NCBI GenBank assembly: GCA_017443145.1
Contig: JAFSPA010000006.1
Span: 62,001-126,000 of the forward strand
Direction of reading: 5' to 3'
Length of the DNA: 64,000 nt
Source of the DNA: Paludibacteraceae bacterium
GTDB lineage: Bacteria; Bacteroidota; Bacteroidia; Bacteroidales; Paludibacteraceae
In this document: positions 14,601 to 23,300 of the stretch, one piece after another
Numbering within the stretch: the first letter of the stretch is position 1
How the letters are laid out: each line of letters opens with the position of its first letter
Translations under genes and position numbers: made by a program
Notes under the pieces: model-generated
The model's input: only the letters and a program-made list of their open reading frames with translations
What the model was told of the DNA's origin: nothing
Database searches by the model: none

Positions 14601-16892
14601 GCCGGTGTACTGCTGAATGTAGATGAGAGCAGTTGGACTGCGCAAGGTCCTTCGACATTGGCATACGAGTTGTGGCCGGTGAAGAGTACTACCGGCAGCG
14701 CAGACTTGTATGCAACCAAGGGCGAGAAAGTCCGTTTCTCGGGTAACAGCAACAAGGGTCTCTGGGCAAGTACTTCCACGAATACGCTGAATAACAATGC
14801 TGGTATCTCTGCACTTGATGCTACCCCGGAGGATAACTACGAGTGGAATATCACAACAGCAGTTGACGGCTCGACCTGGAAATACACCATGAAGATGGAA
14901 GGCCAGTCGTACTTCCTGCGTTACTACAACTCCAGCCAATGGGGTTCGTATAGTGGCGATGCGGCAGATGTATATTTCATTCCTCTGACTATAGTAGAAG
15001 ACGCTACCATGAGCGTTATGGAATGGGGTGAGAGCGAGATTGCTGTCAAGTGCGCAGCTAACACGACCTTATCCAAAGTGACGATTGACGGCACAGAGGT
15101 AAGTCCAAAACCGAGTCTGACCTCGTTAGGCGGCGACATATACAAGATTACCGGTGGCGGAATGCCGAACTTGAGTACTTTGGCAACTTATGCTATGAAG
15201 AGCATGGTTATCGAAGTGAGCGAAAGTAGTACGGATAAACAATGTATATTAACCATTCCGTTTATTCTGACAAGCACAAACAGCCCGGCTGCTACGCCAC
15301 TGACGGCTATTGCTCTGCGCAACTACGCCGGGGATGGTTCGCAAGACGCGAAGAACCTTGCGACAAGCGTTGTGGACGTAGTTATCCGCAACGGCGCACA
15401 ACTGGATGTCACTACTGAGGTAGGCAACGCCACCGCCTGCAAGTTCAATGACCTGTATATCTATCCGGGAGGTAAGATGCATATCAACACCAATGATATC
15501 AATTTGAGCAATGTCTATCTGCGTGGTGGATTCAGTTGGCTGGATGCAAGCAAAGATTACCGTCTGCCGCAGATGTTGGTTGAGAACGGCAAGAAGATTC
15601 AGGGTGTTGGTACTGCCGGTAATGGTGTTTACTATGACTTATATCTGGATAATAGCCGTTACTACATGATGTGTGTACCGAAAGATGTAAAGCTGGATAG
15701 TATCACCAATGAAGAAAACGGTGCAGACGGTACAGTATGGATAAAAGAATACAACGGAAAGAACCGTACCAAGACTCCGAAAGAGAAAGGTTGGGTATAT
15801 ATCTCTACAGCATCGTTGCTACGCGGAGTCGGATATGAGATGGCAATCAAACCTCGGGTAACAGGTCGTACGATAGGAATCATGCGTATGCCGTTGCTTA
15901 AATCTACTACAGCATGGACCGACGAGGCAGCTTGTACGCCGAGTGTAACTGCTTGGGGCATTGATACAGAGGGCGTTACGGACAACAACAAAGGTTGGAA
16001 CTTCATCGGTAGTCCGTTCTTCAGTTCATTCCGCAATACGGATGCTAATGGACAATTTGGCACGAACATGGAGATAAAAAGCTTGGATTCCACCAAAGTA
16101 AATGGTCAATGGACCGGTACCTGGGATTGGACTACCAGTGATGTTAAATATATCACTATTCCGCAGAAGATGTATGACGACTACACGGATGTTCGATCAA
16201 AGAACTACGAAATAGAGGCCTTCTATCCGTTCTTCATCCAAGCGAAGACTTCCGGAACACTGTCATTCACCAGCGGAAGTAAGATTCTCAAGGCACCAGC
16301 GTTGATGCGCGCTACAGTGCCTATGCGCGAAGTGGATATAGACTTTGTACTGACCGATGCTAACGGTACATCAGATAACGCCGGTTTGACCGTAGGTGAT
16401 GACTATTCTGCTGATTTCGACATGGATGATAAGGAGAAGACAATCGTGAACGAGAACTACCTGAAGGTTTACACCATGGTAGGTGAGTATCGTACAGCGT
16501 TTAACTCCTTGCCGGAAGCAGCTGCGGCATTGCCAATTCCGGTCGGATATATAGCTCCGAAAGAAGGCGAATATACATTCAGTCTGGACGAGAGAAATAA
16601 ACTGACAGAAGTTGACCATGTCTATCTGACAGACTATAAGACAAATCTGACTGTTGACCTCATAGATAAAGACTATGTCTTCCGTACAGAGCAAGGTCAG
16701 AACGATGTTCGGTTTGCACTGAATATAATTCTGAAACCGGAACCTGTAGATCCAATTACGACCGGTGTAGATGCTCTTGATGTCGATGACGATGAGCCGA
16801 TTAAGTTCATCTACCAAGACAAGATGTATATCCGACATAACGGAGTCATCTACGATGCAACCGGTAAACGAGTTCGTGAAATCAATAAATGA
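11667..16892 (+). CDS. Giant secreted multi-domain protein (Big_2, InlB B-repeats) with sorting-like C-terminus
   Basis: This encodes 1741 residues. The signal peptide covers about 1-45 (hydrophobic 30-40, cleavage after SVWA), with an unusually long basic n-region containing an 11-bp tandem duplication. The order of parts is: a beta-sandwich (about 46-190), an Ig-like segment (about 190-300), a Big_2-type domain (about 305-400) and an InlB B-repeat (about 400-475). A ricin-like/beta-trefoil-like region with repeated IWTI and WTLT segments follows (about 477-650), then two more B-repeat-like units (about 655-825). The long C-terminal half has no family I recognise. The last about 30 residues (KMYIRHNGVIYDATGKRVRE) match the common Bacteroidales end motif NGxxYxxxGxxV, which I take as a type IX secretion or anchoring tail. 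It has no clear promoter of its own after the 11610 terminator. Confidence 0.8.
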   Translation: MKNLLIRALEKAKNNWRKGSARVAHPLLKLYAVVLLICTSTSVWATAYIHQAVGIYGTSYTTNNTWTETGTANTGGTCTTTALSSKITVSLTKGYIGADAMTVYGKTNLKVQCTTGYKVYRVVFSPASGNSSPNTAAGHLSCNGSGSISQNTWWSSSDEGNNSITFTGTDADDNFKITHLNIYIRYEATSAQATLSPTSVTVNAQDVQTKSFSLTTNMGSFPGGSYFQNKVYTDASTSDIDFDDYNVYGTISSGSSISTTIYGYNVGTYDAYFILGQTEVGSNNNKNYSAVGIELPFTITVVDACANQTEVKFAHPAGYDLKVGASNFTNAATAYIKNTNTATGQAVTYTSDNPSVASVNASTGAITLGSTVGTATITASVESDGQTYCDSENSYTITLSKYTVTYHYPTCAASQPEDEENVSGSLSLPTNMEVDGYRFAGWTTAAVTTNPSSVSPLYTSSVTVSSDMDLYAVYTKTSSTFTLVDKGTTTPEAGEYVIVSSYSSGSTKVLTADIDNKYKIAANTSDYTITAVKTLSCQEEACIWTIAAVSGGFTIRNNSTGKYLGAASGASGSSDQKLRLETSTGDYTTWTLTRESTKVPFTTINNKRNTDGETTKNLMCSGNYYAFYSSGTSPYLFKRASSSGTYTSNPDCNATEYKVTIQQQDGGTVTASASANGTWSDPVLNGMHGGETITITATPDSYHDFASWTVVSGGVSVSPSDDSPATFTMPANDVVIRPNYTARSYDITYKDKGNNTFSGDAIASSYNSYTYGVGLTLPEPTKDDYVFMGWYAETDCSGSRVTTISTTDNGNKTFYALWMTYDDPLAWCPEPEVHLTGDNVFITSTNGKSIMAVNTLTLNAINLVPGSTVRLSTPAGSGIMFSASGVKYNATTATLDITASDPGGTITDVPIYVHYYPTSAGTGAPADITVTATYQTNTDYYSTQDVHVRNMPSAFAIATKVGGSWYALKANMSGATNPAGVLLNVDESSWTAQGPSTLAYELWPVKSTTGSADLYATKGEKVRFSGNSNKGLWASTSTNTLNNNAGISALDATPEDNYEWNITTAVDGSTWKYTMKMEGQSYFLRYYNSSQWGSYSGDAADVYFIPLTIVEDATMSVMEWGESEIAVKCAANTTLSKVTIDGTEVSPKPSLTSLGGDIYKITGGGMPNLSTLATYAMKSMVIEVSESSTDKQCILTIPFILTSTNSPAATPLTAIALRNYAGDGSQDAKNLATSVVDVVIRNGAQLDVTTEVGNATACKFNDLYIYPGGKMHINTNDINLSNVYLRGGFSWLDASKDYRLPQMLVENGKKIQGVGTAGNGVYYDLYLDNSRYYMMCVPKDVKLDSITNEENGADGTVWIKEYNGKNRTKTPKEKGWVYISTASLLRGVGYEMAIKPRVTGRTIGIMRMPLLKSTTAWTDEAACTPSVTAWGIDTEGVTDNNKGWNFIGSPFFSSFRNTDANGQFGTNMEIKSLDSTKVNGQWTGTWDWTTSDVKYITIPQKMYDDYTDVRSKNYEIEAFYPFFIQAKTSGTLSFTSGSKILKAPALMRATVPMREVDIDFVLTDANGTSDNAGLTVGDDYSADFDMDDKEKTIVNENYLKVYTMVGEYRTAFNSLPEAAAALPIPVGYIAPKEGEYTFSLDERNKLTEVDHVYLTDYKTNLTVDLIDKDYVFRTEQGQNDVRFALNIILKPEPVDPITTGVDALDVDDDEPIKFIYQDKMYIRHNGVIYDATGKRVREINK
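11718..11739 (+). repeat. 11-bp tandem duplication inside a signal-peptide coding region
   Basis: AAGGGTAGCGC occurs twice back to back. It encodes part of the basic n-region of the 1741-residue protein. Because 11 is not a multiple of three, gain or loss of one unit would switch the reading frame off. Confidence 0.75.
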
Positions 16893-16937
16893 TTTCGATA
16901 ATGAATAATGAATAATTAATAATGAATATTTGAAGTT

Positions 16938-17369
16938 ATGAAAGCATTGAGATATTTATTGATAGCAATCGCAATATTGGGCGTTCTGAGCGTAAATGCT
17001 CAGACGCACCAATACGTGACGACTCAGTACTCAGGTCAAGAGCATACTACCTATAGTACTGTACAAGTTAATCCACAGATCCCGACGGCTACGATGGGCT
17101 ATACGCATTCGGACTATATGACCTCCGGTTCTACCTTGCCGCAATCTGCTGTAACCGGAACCTCGACGACGTATGGTGAAGGTGGTGGTCCGCACAAATC
17201 TGGTCCTCGCAAGATAGAGATTAATCCAGGAGGTGGTGGTAGTGGTGAACCTGGCGATAACGGTGAACCATACGATGACCCGATAGGTGATGCGGCATGG
17301 CCGCTATTGTTGGCTGTCGCCGTGTACGGTGTATGGTGTATGGTGTATAGGCGCAAGCGCAGTTTATAG
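16938..17369 (+). CDS. Short secreted protein with C-terminal PIGD/membrane/basic tail
   Basis: This encodes 143 residues. A signal peptide (1-21, cleavage after VNAQ or just before it) leads into a Thr/Tyr/Gly-rich low-complexity stretch, including a GGGGSGEPGDNGEPYDD segment (about 98-114). Next come PIGD (about 115-118), a hydrophobic segment (AWPLLLAVAVYGVWCMVY, about 120-137) and a basic end RRKRSL. This three-part tail (short conserved motif, membrane helix, basic cluster) resembles protein-sorting signals processed at the cell envelope, but I cannot assign it to a named class. It begins 46 bp after the 1741-residue gene and is probably cotranscribed with it. A partner or processing substrate role is inference. 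Confidence 0.65.
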   Translation: MKALRYLLIAIAILGVLSVNAQTHQYVTTQYSGQEHTTYSTVQVNPQIPTATMGYTHSDYMTSGSTLPQSAVTGTSTTYGEGGGPHKSGPRKIEINPGGGGSGEPGDNGEPYDDPIGDAAWPLLLAVAVYGVWCMVYRRKRSL

Positions 17370-17376
17370 CCTGCGG

Positions 17377-17405
17377 CGTGTAGGGCAACTACGTTGCGTT
17401 TAGAA
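17377..17405 (+). repeat. 29-bp direct repeat, copy 1
   Basis: This stretch is repeated exactly at 18842-18870, so the two copies flank the DUF4143 ATPase gene. It contains the small palindrome GCAACTACGTTGC. Each copy has a GC-rich terminator-type hairpin to its right, immediately after this copy and about 230 bp beyond the second. Confidence 0.8.
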
Positions 17406-17410
17406 AAGAA

Positions 17411-17440
17411 GAAGCGGAACTCTATAGTCCCGCTTCTTTG
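17411..17440. terminator. Bidirectional terminator between convergent genes
   Basis: GAAGCGG (17411-17417) pairs with CCGCTTC (17430-17436), with A-rich DNA to the left and TTTG to the right. It serves the 143-residue protein gene on the plus strand and the ATPase on the minus strand. Confidence 0.7.
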
Positions 17441-17459
17441 TGTAAACGTATGAAAAAAA

Positions 17460-18665
17460 TTATAATCCATTGATGAGAAACTCTCGCAGACTAAGATGAA
17501 TTATTCCTTCGTCGTTATTACGTTTTACGAGAGGTGTCATGGAAATGACGTATTTTGGATAATTATCTTTTATTGCGCGCAAACTTCCATACTCTCGCTG
17601 AATAGTCTCTTCGTTTGCTAATAGATAAGCAACTTGTATATACACGCGCTCCTTATTGCTATTTGTACAAACAAAATCAACCTCACCAGCAAGAAGCTGG
17701 CCTACTTTGACTTCATATCCCATGTGAATAAGTTGTTGATATACCACATTTTCGATGACTTTCTCTATATCTTGATCTCTGCGAGTGCCAGCTACAACAT
17801 TTCTTATACCATGGTCTTCAAAATAGTATTTTGAATTGCTTTCCAAAATCTTCTTTCCCCTGATATCAAACCGCTTGACCTGGCCTATTACATAGCAATC
17901 TGTAAGATACTGAAGATATCGAATAACTAAGTCCGTAGTAGTAGATTCACCTTTGGCCTTTACGAAATTACTAATTGACGTTGCCGAGAATAATTTAGCT
18001 GTATTGTCAGCCACAAATTGACATAAACGCTCTAAGAATGGGACATTGCGGACTTTATGCCGCAAGATAACATCTTTCAATAAGACAGTATTAAAAACAT
18101 CTCTCTGATAATCAGAAACCTCACGGCTATCTGTGATATTAAAGTTTCTTAATCCAGGTAATCCGCCTGCTTCTATATAGAGACGTAATGACTCATCAGA
18201 GTCAGTTAGTTGGTGAAAAATTAGAAACTCTTGATAAGTCAACGACTGAATATAGATAGTATGATGTCGACCTCCCAAACGATTTGCCAGATCACTACTA
18301 AATAACTCAGCGTTACTACCGGTAATAATCACTTCGCAATTGGGCTCAATGCGATAAGCTCGTACTGACTTCTCAAAATCTTTAATGTCCTGTATTTCAT
18401 CTATGAGAATATAGTTTGTAGTTGCCTTGGACAGATGAGCATCGATATAACTATTAAGCTCTATATGATTTGTAATAGAGTCAAATGCTTTATTTTCCTT
18501 ATCTATATATACCACATTTGCGCCATCGCGTTGTTTACGCAGTGCCAAATCTTTGAGGACAAAACTCTTGCCGACGCGCCGTTGTCCTGTCAGTACAATA
18601 ATGGTTTGCTTACCCAGATAATGTTCTATGTGTCTTATGTATTCATCACGAGCTATAATGTCCAT
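17460..18665 (-). CDS. AAA_14/DUF4143 family ATPase
   Basis: This encodes 401 residues. The Walker A is LTGQRRVGKS (about 25-34) and the Walker B region is YILIDEIQDI (about 85-94), followed by an ITGSNAELFSSDLA sensor segment (about 114-127) and GRHHTIYIQSLTYQEF, the usual signature before the DUF4143 domain. The C-terminal DUF4143 part carries GEVDFVC (about 328-334), matching its restriction-like fold. Such ATPases are common accessory genes in gut Bacteroidales and their role is not established. The gene has its own promoter and lies between two 29-bp direct repeats, with convergent transcription on its 3' side. This suggests that it moves as a single-gene unit. Confidence 0.85.
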   Translation of the reverse strand: MDIIARDEYIRHIEHYLGKQTIIVLTGQRRVGKSFVLKDLALRKQRDGANVVYIDKENKAFDSITNHIELNSYIDAHLSKATTNYILIDEIQDIKDFEKSVRAYRIEPNCEVIITGSNAELFSSDLANRLGGRHHTIYIQSLTYQEFLIFHQLTDSDESLRLYIEAGGLPGLRNFNITDSREVSDYQRDVFNTVLLKDVILRHKVRNVPFLERLCQFVADNTAKLFSATSISNFVKAKGESTTTDLVIRYLQYLTDCYVIGQVKRFDIRGKKILESNSKYYFEDHGIRNVVAGTRRDQDIEKVIENVVYQQLIHMGYEVKVGQLLAGEVDFVCTNSNKERVYIQVAYLLANEETIQREYGSLRAIKDNYPKYVISMTPLVKRNNDEGIIHLSLREFLINGL

Positions 18666-18737
18666 AGTATATGTAATTTTATAGTTTATATTCGATAAAA
18701 AATGTGATTTCTACATTTTTGTCGTATAAATCCGCGG

Positions 18738-18769
18738 CAAAAGTACAACAAATATTTGGATTATGCAAA
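18738..18769 (-). promoter_or_regulatory. Promoter of the DUF4143 ATPase
   Basis: On the minus strand: -33 TTTG (18769-18766), a 20-bp spacer and a -7 TACTTTTG (18745-18738). It lies 73 bp before the start codon. Confidence 0.75.
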
Positions 18770-18841
18770 TTAAATTGTTCATTTTGCATAATTTATTTTA
18801 AATAATGCCTAAATTCATTATGAAGAGGCGTGCATGCTTCG

Positions 18842-18870
18842 CGTGTAGGGCAACTACGTTGCGTTTAGAA
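18842..18870 (+). repeat. 29-bp direct repeat, copy 2
   Basis: Identical to 17377-17405. See that entry. Confidence 0.8.
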
Positions 18871-19098
18871 TAGTTTAGAGAAAACAATGTAAGAGAAACG
18901 CTATTGTCACGTACACGATGGTCGCGGGAGCGTTTGATGGGATGATCGCTTACGCTGAATGAGCCGCTGCGCTGAATAATGGAATGATGCGGTCGGGGGC
19001 CTAATGATGGTGAAGTCCTGATGAAGTCCTGAGGTGTGCTACGGGAAGGCGGAAGAAGGTTTAGAGTGTAAAGTGTAGAGTGTATAGTGTATAAAGAA

Positions 19099-19130
19099 AA
19101 GCAGCGGGACCGGTGACAGTTCCGCTGCTT
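19099..19130. terminator. Terminator after hicB
   Basis: AAGCAGCGG (19099-19107) pairs with CCGCTGCTT (19122-19130). An A-rich stretch to the left gives the T-tract on the minus strand, so it terminates the hicB transcript. Confidence 0.7.
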
Positions 19131-19154
19131 TGTGATATATGGTAGCAACGTCGT

Positions 19155-19490
19155 TTAAAGCATTGCTACGCGCGTATCTAATGCTTGACTAATAAAGGCG
19201 TTAATGGATTCACCAGCTTGTTTGGCCAATGCAGCTATACGACTATGTGTCTCCGGCTTAATGCGAATGTTCAACTGACCGGAATAGCTCTTGTGCGGTT
19301 CAATACCTTCCGCTACGCAGTAGGCAACATAGTCATCCACTGCCTCATGAAAAGCTTCTTTCAGTTCGCTCACGCTTTGCCCTTCAAAATTGACAAGTCC
19401 ATCAATGCCTTCTATTTTTCCATAGAAGCACTCATCTTTTTCGGAAAAGTTGACGGTTCCCAGATAACCTTTATAATTCAATGTATTCAT
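19155..19490 (-). CDS. hicB: HicB family antitoxin
   Basis: This encodes 111 residues. The N-terminal half (YKGYLGTVNFSEKDECFYGKI, then GIDGLVNFEGQSVSELKEAFHEAVDDYVAYC) is the partial RNase-H-like HicB fold. The C-terminal half (LNIRIKPETHSRIAALAKQAGESINAFISQAL) is a ribbon-helix-helix DNA-binding domain. HicB normally neutralises the mRNA-cleaving toxin HicA and represses the operon. Here the gene starts 8 bp after the stop of a short hicA remnant read in the same direction. The antitoxin is intact but probably an orphan, which could protect against related HicA toxins or simply be decaying. Confidence 0.88.
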   Translation of the reverse strand: MNTLNYKGYLGTVNFSEKDECFYGKIEGIDGLVNFEGQSVSELKEAFHEAVDDYVAYCVAEGIEPHKSYSGQLNIRIKPETHSRIAALAKQAGESINAFISQALDTRVAML

Positions 19491-19498
19491 AGTTAATA

Positions 19499-19612
19499 TT
19501 ATTTTATATGTCCTTTACTTTGTAATTCTTCTAATACTTGTCGCACAGCATACTGCTTAACGATATTGCCAGGATGCGGTTTGTGTAGCTTCAAAATTTT
19601 GCGCAAAGGTAA
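19499..19612 (-). pseudogene. hicA 3' remnant
   Basis: Translation on the minus strand upstream of hicB gives LKLHKPHPGNIVKQYAVRQVLEELQSKGHIK, of which LHKPHPGN and VRQVLEEL match the C-terminal end of Bacteroidota HicA toxins. The frame is closed upstream by TAG (19615-19613), and the promoter -7 box overlaps the first retained codons. The N-terminal part of the toxin is therefore missing. The deletion brought the promoter right up against the remnant. Confidence 0.65.
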
Positions 19613-19635
19613 CTATTTTTTAGTTACAAACCAAA
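19604..19635 (-). promoter_or_regulatory. Promoter of the hicA remnant-hicB unit
   Basis: On the minus strand: -33 TTTG (19635-19632), a 20-bp spacer and a -7 TACCTTTG (19611-19604). Transcription would begin inside the hicA remnant. Confidence 0.7.
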
Positions 19636-20244
19636 TATTTTTGTAAAAAAATGCATTTTTATAGTGTTTTTATTACTTTAGCATAAGTAAAAGGACATAA
19701 AGCCCACGATTTTTGAAGATTTTGTATCTTTGTGATGCGGCGATACCGTTAGCGCTCCTCGCATGTGCGTACCTTAATATTACGCGTAGTGCGCAAGCGC
19801 ACCCGCGCATGAGGCGCTCCTCTAAAAAATATGAAAAGTGCAGCTTTTTGACGAAAGTTGCACTTTTTATTTGCATGTATTAGAAATCTGTTCTATCTTT
19901 GCAGCAAATGAGAAAATGCATTGAGAAAGCTTAGAGAAGTCCCGGTGATGTCCCCCTTTGCTACGGGATTTGGCAGAGATATATGTTATGCAACATAAAA
20001 AGGGAAAGTTTTTGGTGAAAAGTTTGCAGGGTTCATTTTTTTGTAGTATCTTCGACCTACTACCCAGAGGGGCCTTTCGAATGGTGGTCCGCGTCCTGCC
20101 GGATATACAACAACACTATTTTTAGCCTGCGCTTCGCGCTACAACTTTAGTCTGCAAAAAAACGTATTTATGCGAGCATAAGACGTTCAATTTGCATCCA
20201 AAAGTAAAAAAAATAATTATTTTGGCTAAAAATAGCAAAAAAAA
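19636..20244. other. Long intergenic stretch with repeats
   Basis: About 600 bp without a supported gene. It contains several isolated promoter-like words (TATCTTTG at about 19727, TATCTTTG at about 19894, TAGTATCTTCG at about 20043), GC-rich palindromic scraps and another copy of the dispersed GC-rich repeat (19936-19968). It may hold decayed mobile DNA or short RNAs. None can be named. Confidence 0.45.
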
Positions 20245-20275
20245 TTGTGTATATGCAATTTTTGTCGTATATTTG
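20245..20275 (+). promoter_or_regulatory. Promoter of the 1154-residue protein gene
   Basis: A -33 TTG (20245-20247), a 20-bp spacer and a -7 TATATTTG (20268-20275), 64 bp before the ATG. Confidence 0.7.
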
Positions 20276-20338
20276 CAGGCTGAAATGAAAATTCGTTAGA
20301 ATAGACAAATATAAATAAACGTAAAATAAACTAATATC

Positions 20339-23300
20339 ATGAAGAAAATTGCTTCTTTTGTAGCACTAGTTCTGATTAGTGCGATGAGTTTTGCGGCGGT
20401 AAGTATCACCGTGAAGCCAAGTAGTGTAGATTTCGGTACACAAAGTATCAAAGGTAAAACAGAAGTGTCGGGCTCAATTACGTTCGACGTAGAGTATTCG
20501 GGATTGCTGGAATACTGCGGCGTTGTATTCGAGGACGATGAGATGCCGGCGGAGAATGCGAGCTTCTGGATTACGGGCACGAAAACCAGCGGCTGGATTT
20601 ATGGTGGTGACACTTGGACAGCTGCAGAAGGTAAAGGTTTGACGCTTAATTACTACGCAGATCATGCAGGTACGTACACCGGTAAGATTCGTTTCTACAG
20701 TTATTCGGACTCAGACTGGGAGGTTAAGACTCCGTATGTTTACATGACGATGAAATTGGTAGTGACGAATGAGGCTATTGTGGCTAAAACGATACCCTTT
20801 GAGCGTGTTACGAGTTTGAGTGACGGCGACACGATTATTTTTGTGAGCGAGGCAGCAGGAGCTGTTAGTGGTCCGTTATACACGACCTATTTGCAGGCAA
20901 TAACGACGGATGTAACAATCAACACCACAGACCACACAGCAGAAGTGCCGGAGGCAACGGTTCAGATGTTTAGAGCGGTTAAATATAGTGGAAACTGGCA
21001 ATTCTATACGGTTGAGACCACTCCGCAACGTCTGCATTTGGACATTACCGGAAGCGGCGCTTTCACCTATGCAGACACAGAAGCAAATAAGATTCTTGCC
21101 AACTGGGCAGTAAGTTTTGACAGTAACGGCAACGCAACTGTAAGCAAGCCGGACGATACCTTCCCTGTAGAGTTCAATGGCGATCGCTTCAAACCGTATA
21201 AGAACCCACAAAATACCACCTATCAGTTGTACAAGAAGAAAGGTGCCGCAGCGGAGATAAAGAGCAAGTTAGAGATTAGTGCAATTGATTTCGGCACTGT
21301 TGAACTGGACGAGGAGAAAGAAGTGGTTGTTACCTATACCGCTGAGAACTTGACAGAAGATATTATGTGGGACATCACAGGAGCGGACAAGGCGTTGTTC
21401 AGTGTAACACCTTCCACCAGCACCAATCGCACGAGCGGCAGCGTAACCGTTAAGTATTTAGGTACAGCGGGAGCAGTGAAGACGATTGATGCTAAGTTAT
21501 ATGCACTGACCCAAGATGCTGCTTTGGATGACCTGGAGAAAGAGATTCCTATTTCCATCACGTTAGCTGCCAGCACGATTAAACTGACGAAGATTGAGTT
21601 TGTCGGAGCACCGGATTCGCTGGTTAAGGGCAAATCAATAGACCTGAAGCCGTACTTGGTATTTACTCCGGGTAATGCAGAAGATAAATCACTGACTTGG
21701 ACGGTTGACAAGAGCTATCAAGGTTCAGTAGCAGATGGCGTCTATACAGCGTTGAATGTGACAGGAAACGTAACTATTACCGCCACATCGGTTAAGGTAC
21801 CGAGTGTAAGCGCAAGTGTGACGCTGATGCAGTATGAACCGAAGCCGGCAAGTATTACACTTGATAAGCACGAGATCACAACTACCGTAGGCGAAGTAGT
21901 GACGTTGCAGGGTATTGTAGGTCCTGACGGCGCGAGTCAAGATTGCTACTTCACAATTCGCAATAAGGATGTATTGAGTTATGCGAAAGGCGACGTGACC
22001 GGTTCGGCTAAATTGACAGCTAAGGCTGTTAGTACCGAAGGAACATGGGTAGTCGTTAATCCGAAGAACTACCAGACTATTTTGGATAGCTGCTTGGTAA
22101 AAGTTAATCCTATTACTGTAGAGAGTGTCGTTTTTGACCCGGACAGCAAGGAGTTGGCAGTTGGTGCGACGTACCAGTTAGCACCTGTTGTAACGCCGAG
22201 TGCAGCAGCAAGCCAATATACGGCAAGCTATGAGTCGAATAATACCAGTGTGGCAACTGTAAGCGAGACGGGTCTAGTAACGGCTGTAGCAGAAGGAACG
22301 GCAGAGATTACTTGCACACTTGGCGGCAAGAGCGGAAAGATTACAATTAGCGTTGTTGGCGCAACGTTCTTCACGAAAGCTACTTCCGCAGCAAATATGC
22401 AAGTGGGTGATACGATTATTCTATTTGGTACAACCGGTTCAGAAAACCTTATTGCCGGTGCAGTCAATACATCCAAGACCTGCCTGGATACTATTTTAGG
22501 CGGCATTCAAGTGTCGGGGAATACAGTTGCTTGTCCTCGTGCACTAGTATTCATTGTAGGTGGAACGAAAGACGCCTACACGCTGACAGCAGAAGGCACA
22601 ACGAGCACTTTGGCAACGTCTGATAACACGAAGTTGGCTTACAGCAGCTCCAAGAACACGTGGAAGTTTGTTGATGGCACCGACGGTGTTAACATTTTGA
22701 ATGCCAACTATGCAACGGCTTCTCCGTTAAAATACATAGGTTACAACACATCATCAAAAATGATTCGCATGTACGCTGCCAATAACACTTCTAAACAGAT
22801 GGTGGTATATGTTCGTCCGTATAACGCTCCGGCATTGCCTCCTGTAGAGCAGGTGACCTTGGATCAGACGGAGTACAGCACGCACGTAGGTGATGCAGCT
22901 GTGACGCTGAAAGCAACGGTAACGCCGAGTGACGCAGACCAAGAGATTGTTTGGACAAGTAGCGATGAGACGATTGCAACGGTTAACGCAAGCGGAAAGG
23001 TTGTTCCGAAGAGCGTTGGTGACGTGACGATTACAGCAAAAGCTAAGACGGACGAGACGAAGTATGCTACTTGCTTGGTACACGTTATTGCTTGGACCGT
23101 TGAGTACGTAGAGTTCAACTACTCGGGCGACCTGACGATTGAAGTAGGTGAGACGGTAGAGGACGTTCAAGCAACGGCTTACCCGACAGGTCACGGCTTC
23201 AAGGTTGATTACTACACAAGCAACGAGAATATTGCAACCGTAACAATTGGCGGCAAGATTACCGGTGTTGCAGAAGGTGATGCAGTTATTACCGCTAAGT

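Larger units (their letters stand above)
18666..19098. other. Intergenic stretch between the ATPase and hicB
   Basis: It contains the ATPase promoter, the second 29-bp repeat (18842-18870), a copy of a GC-rich dispersed repeat (19011-19046) and short repeats of the type GTGTAGAGTGTATAGTGTATA (about 19070-19092, shown here as the theme GTGTA). No gene is supported. Confidence 0.5.
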
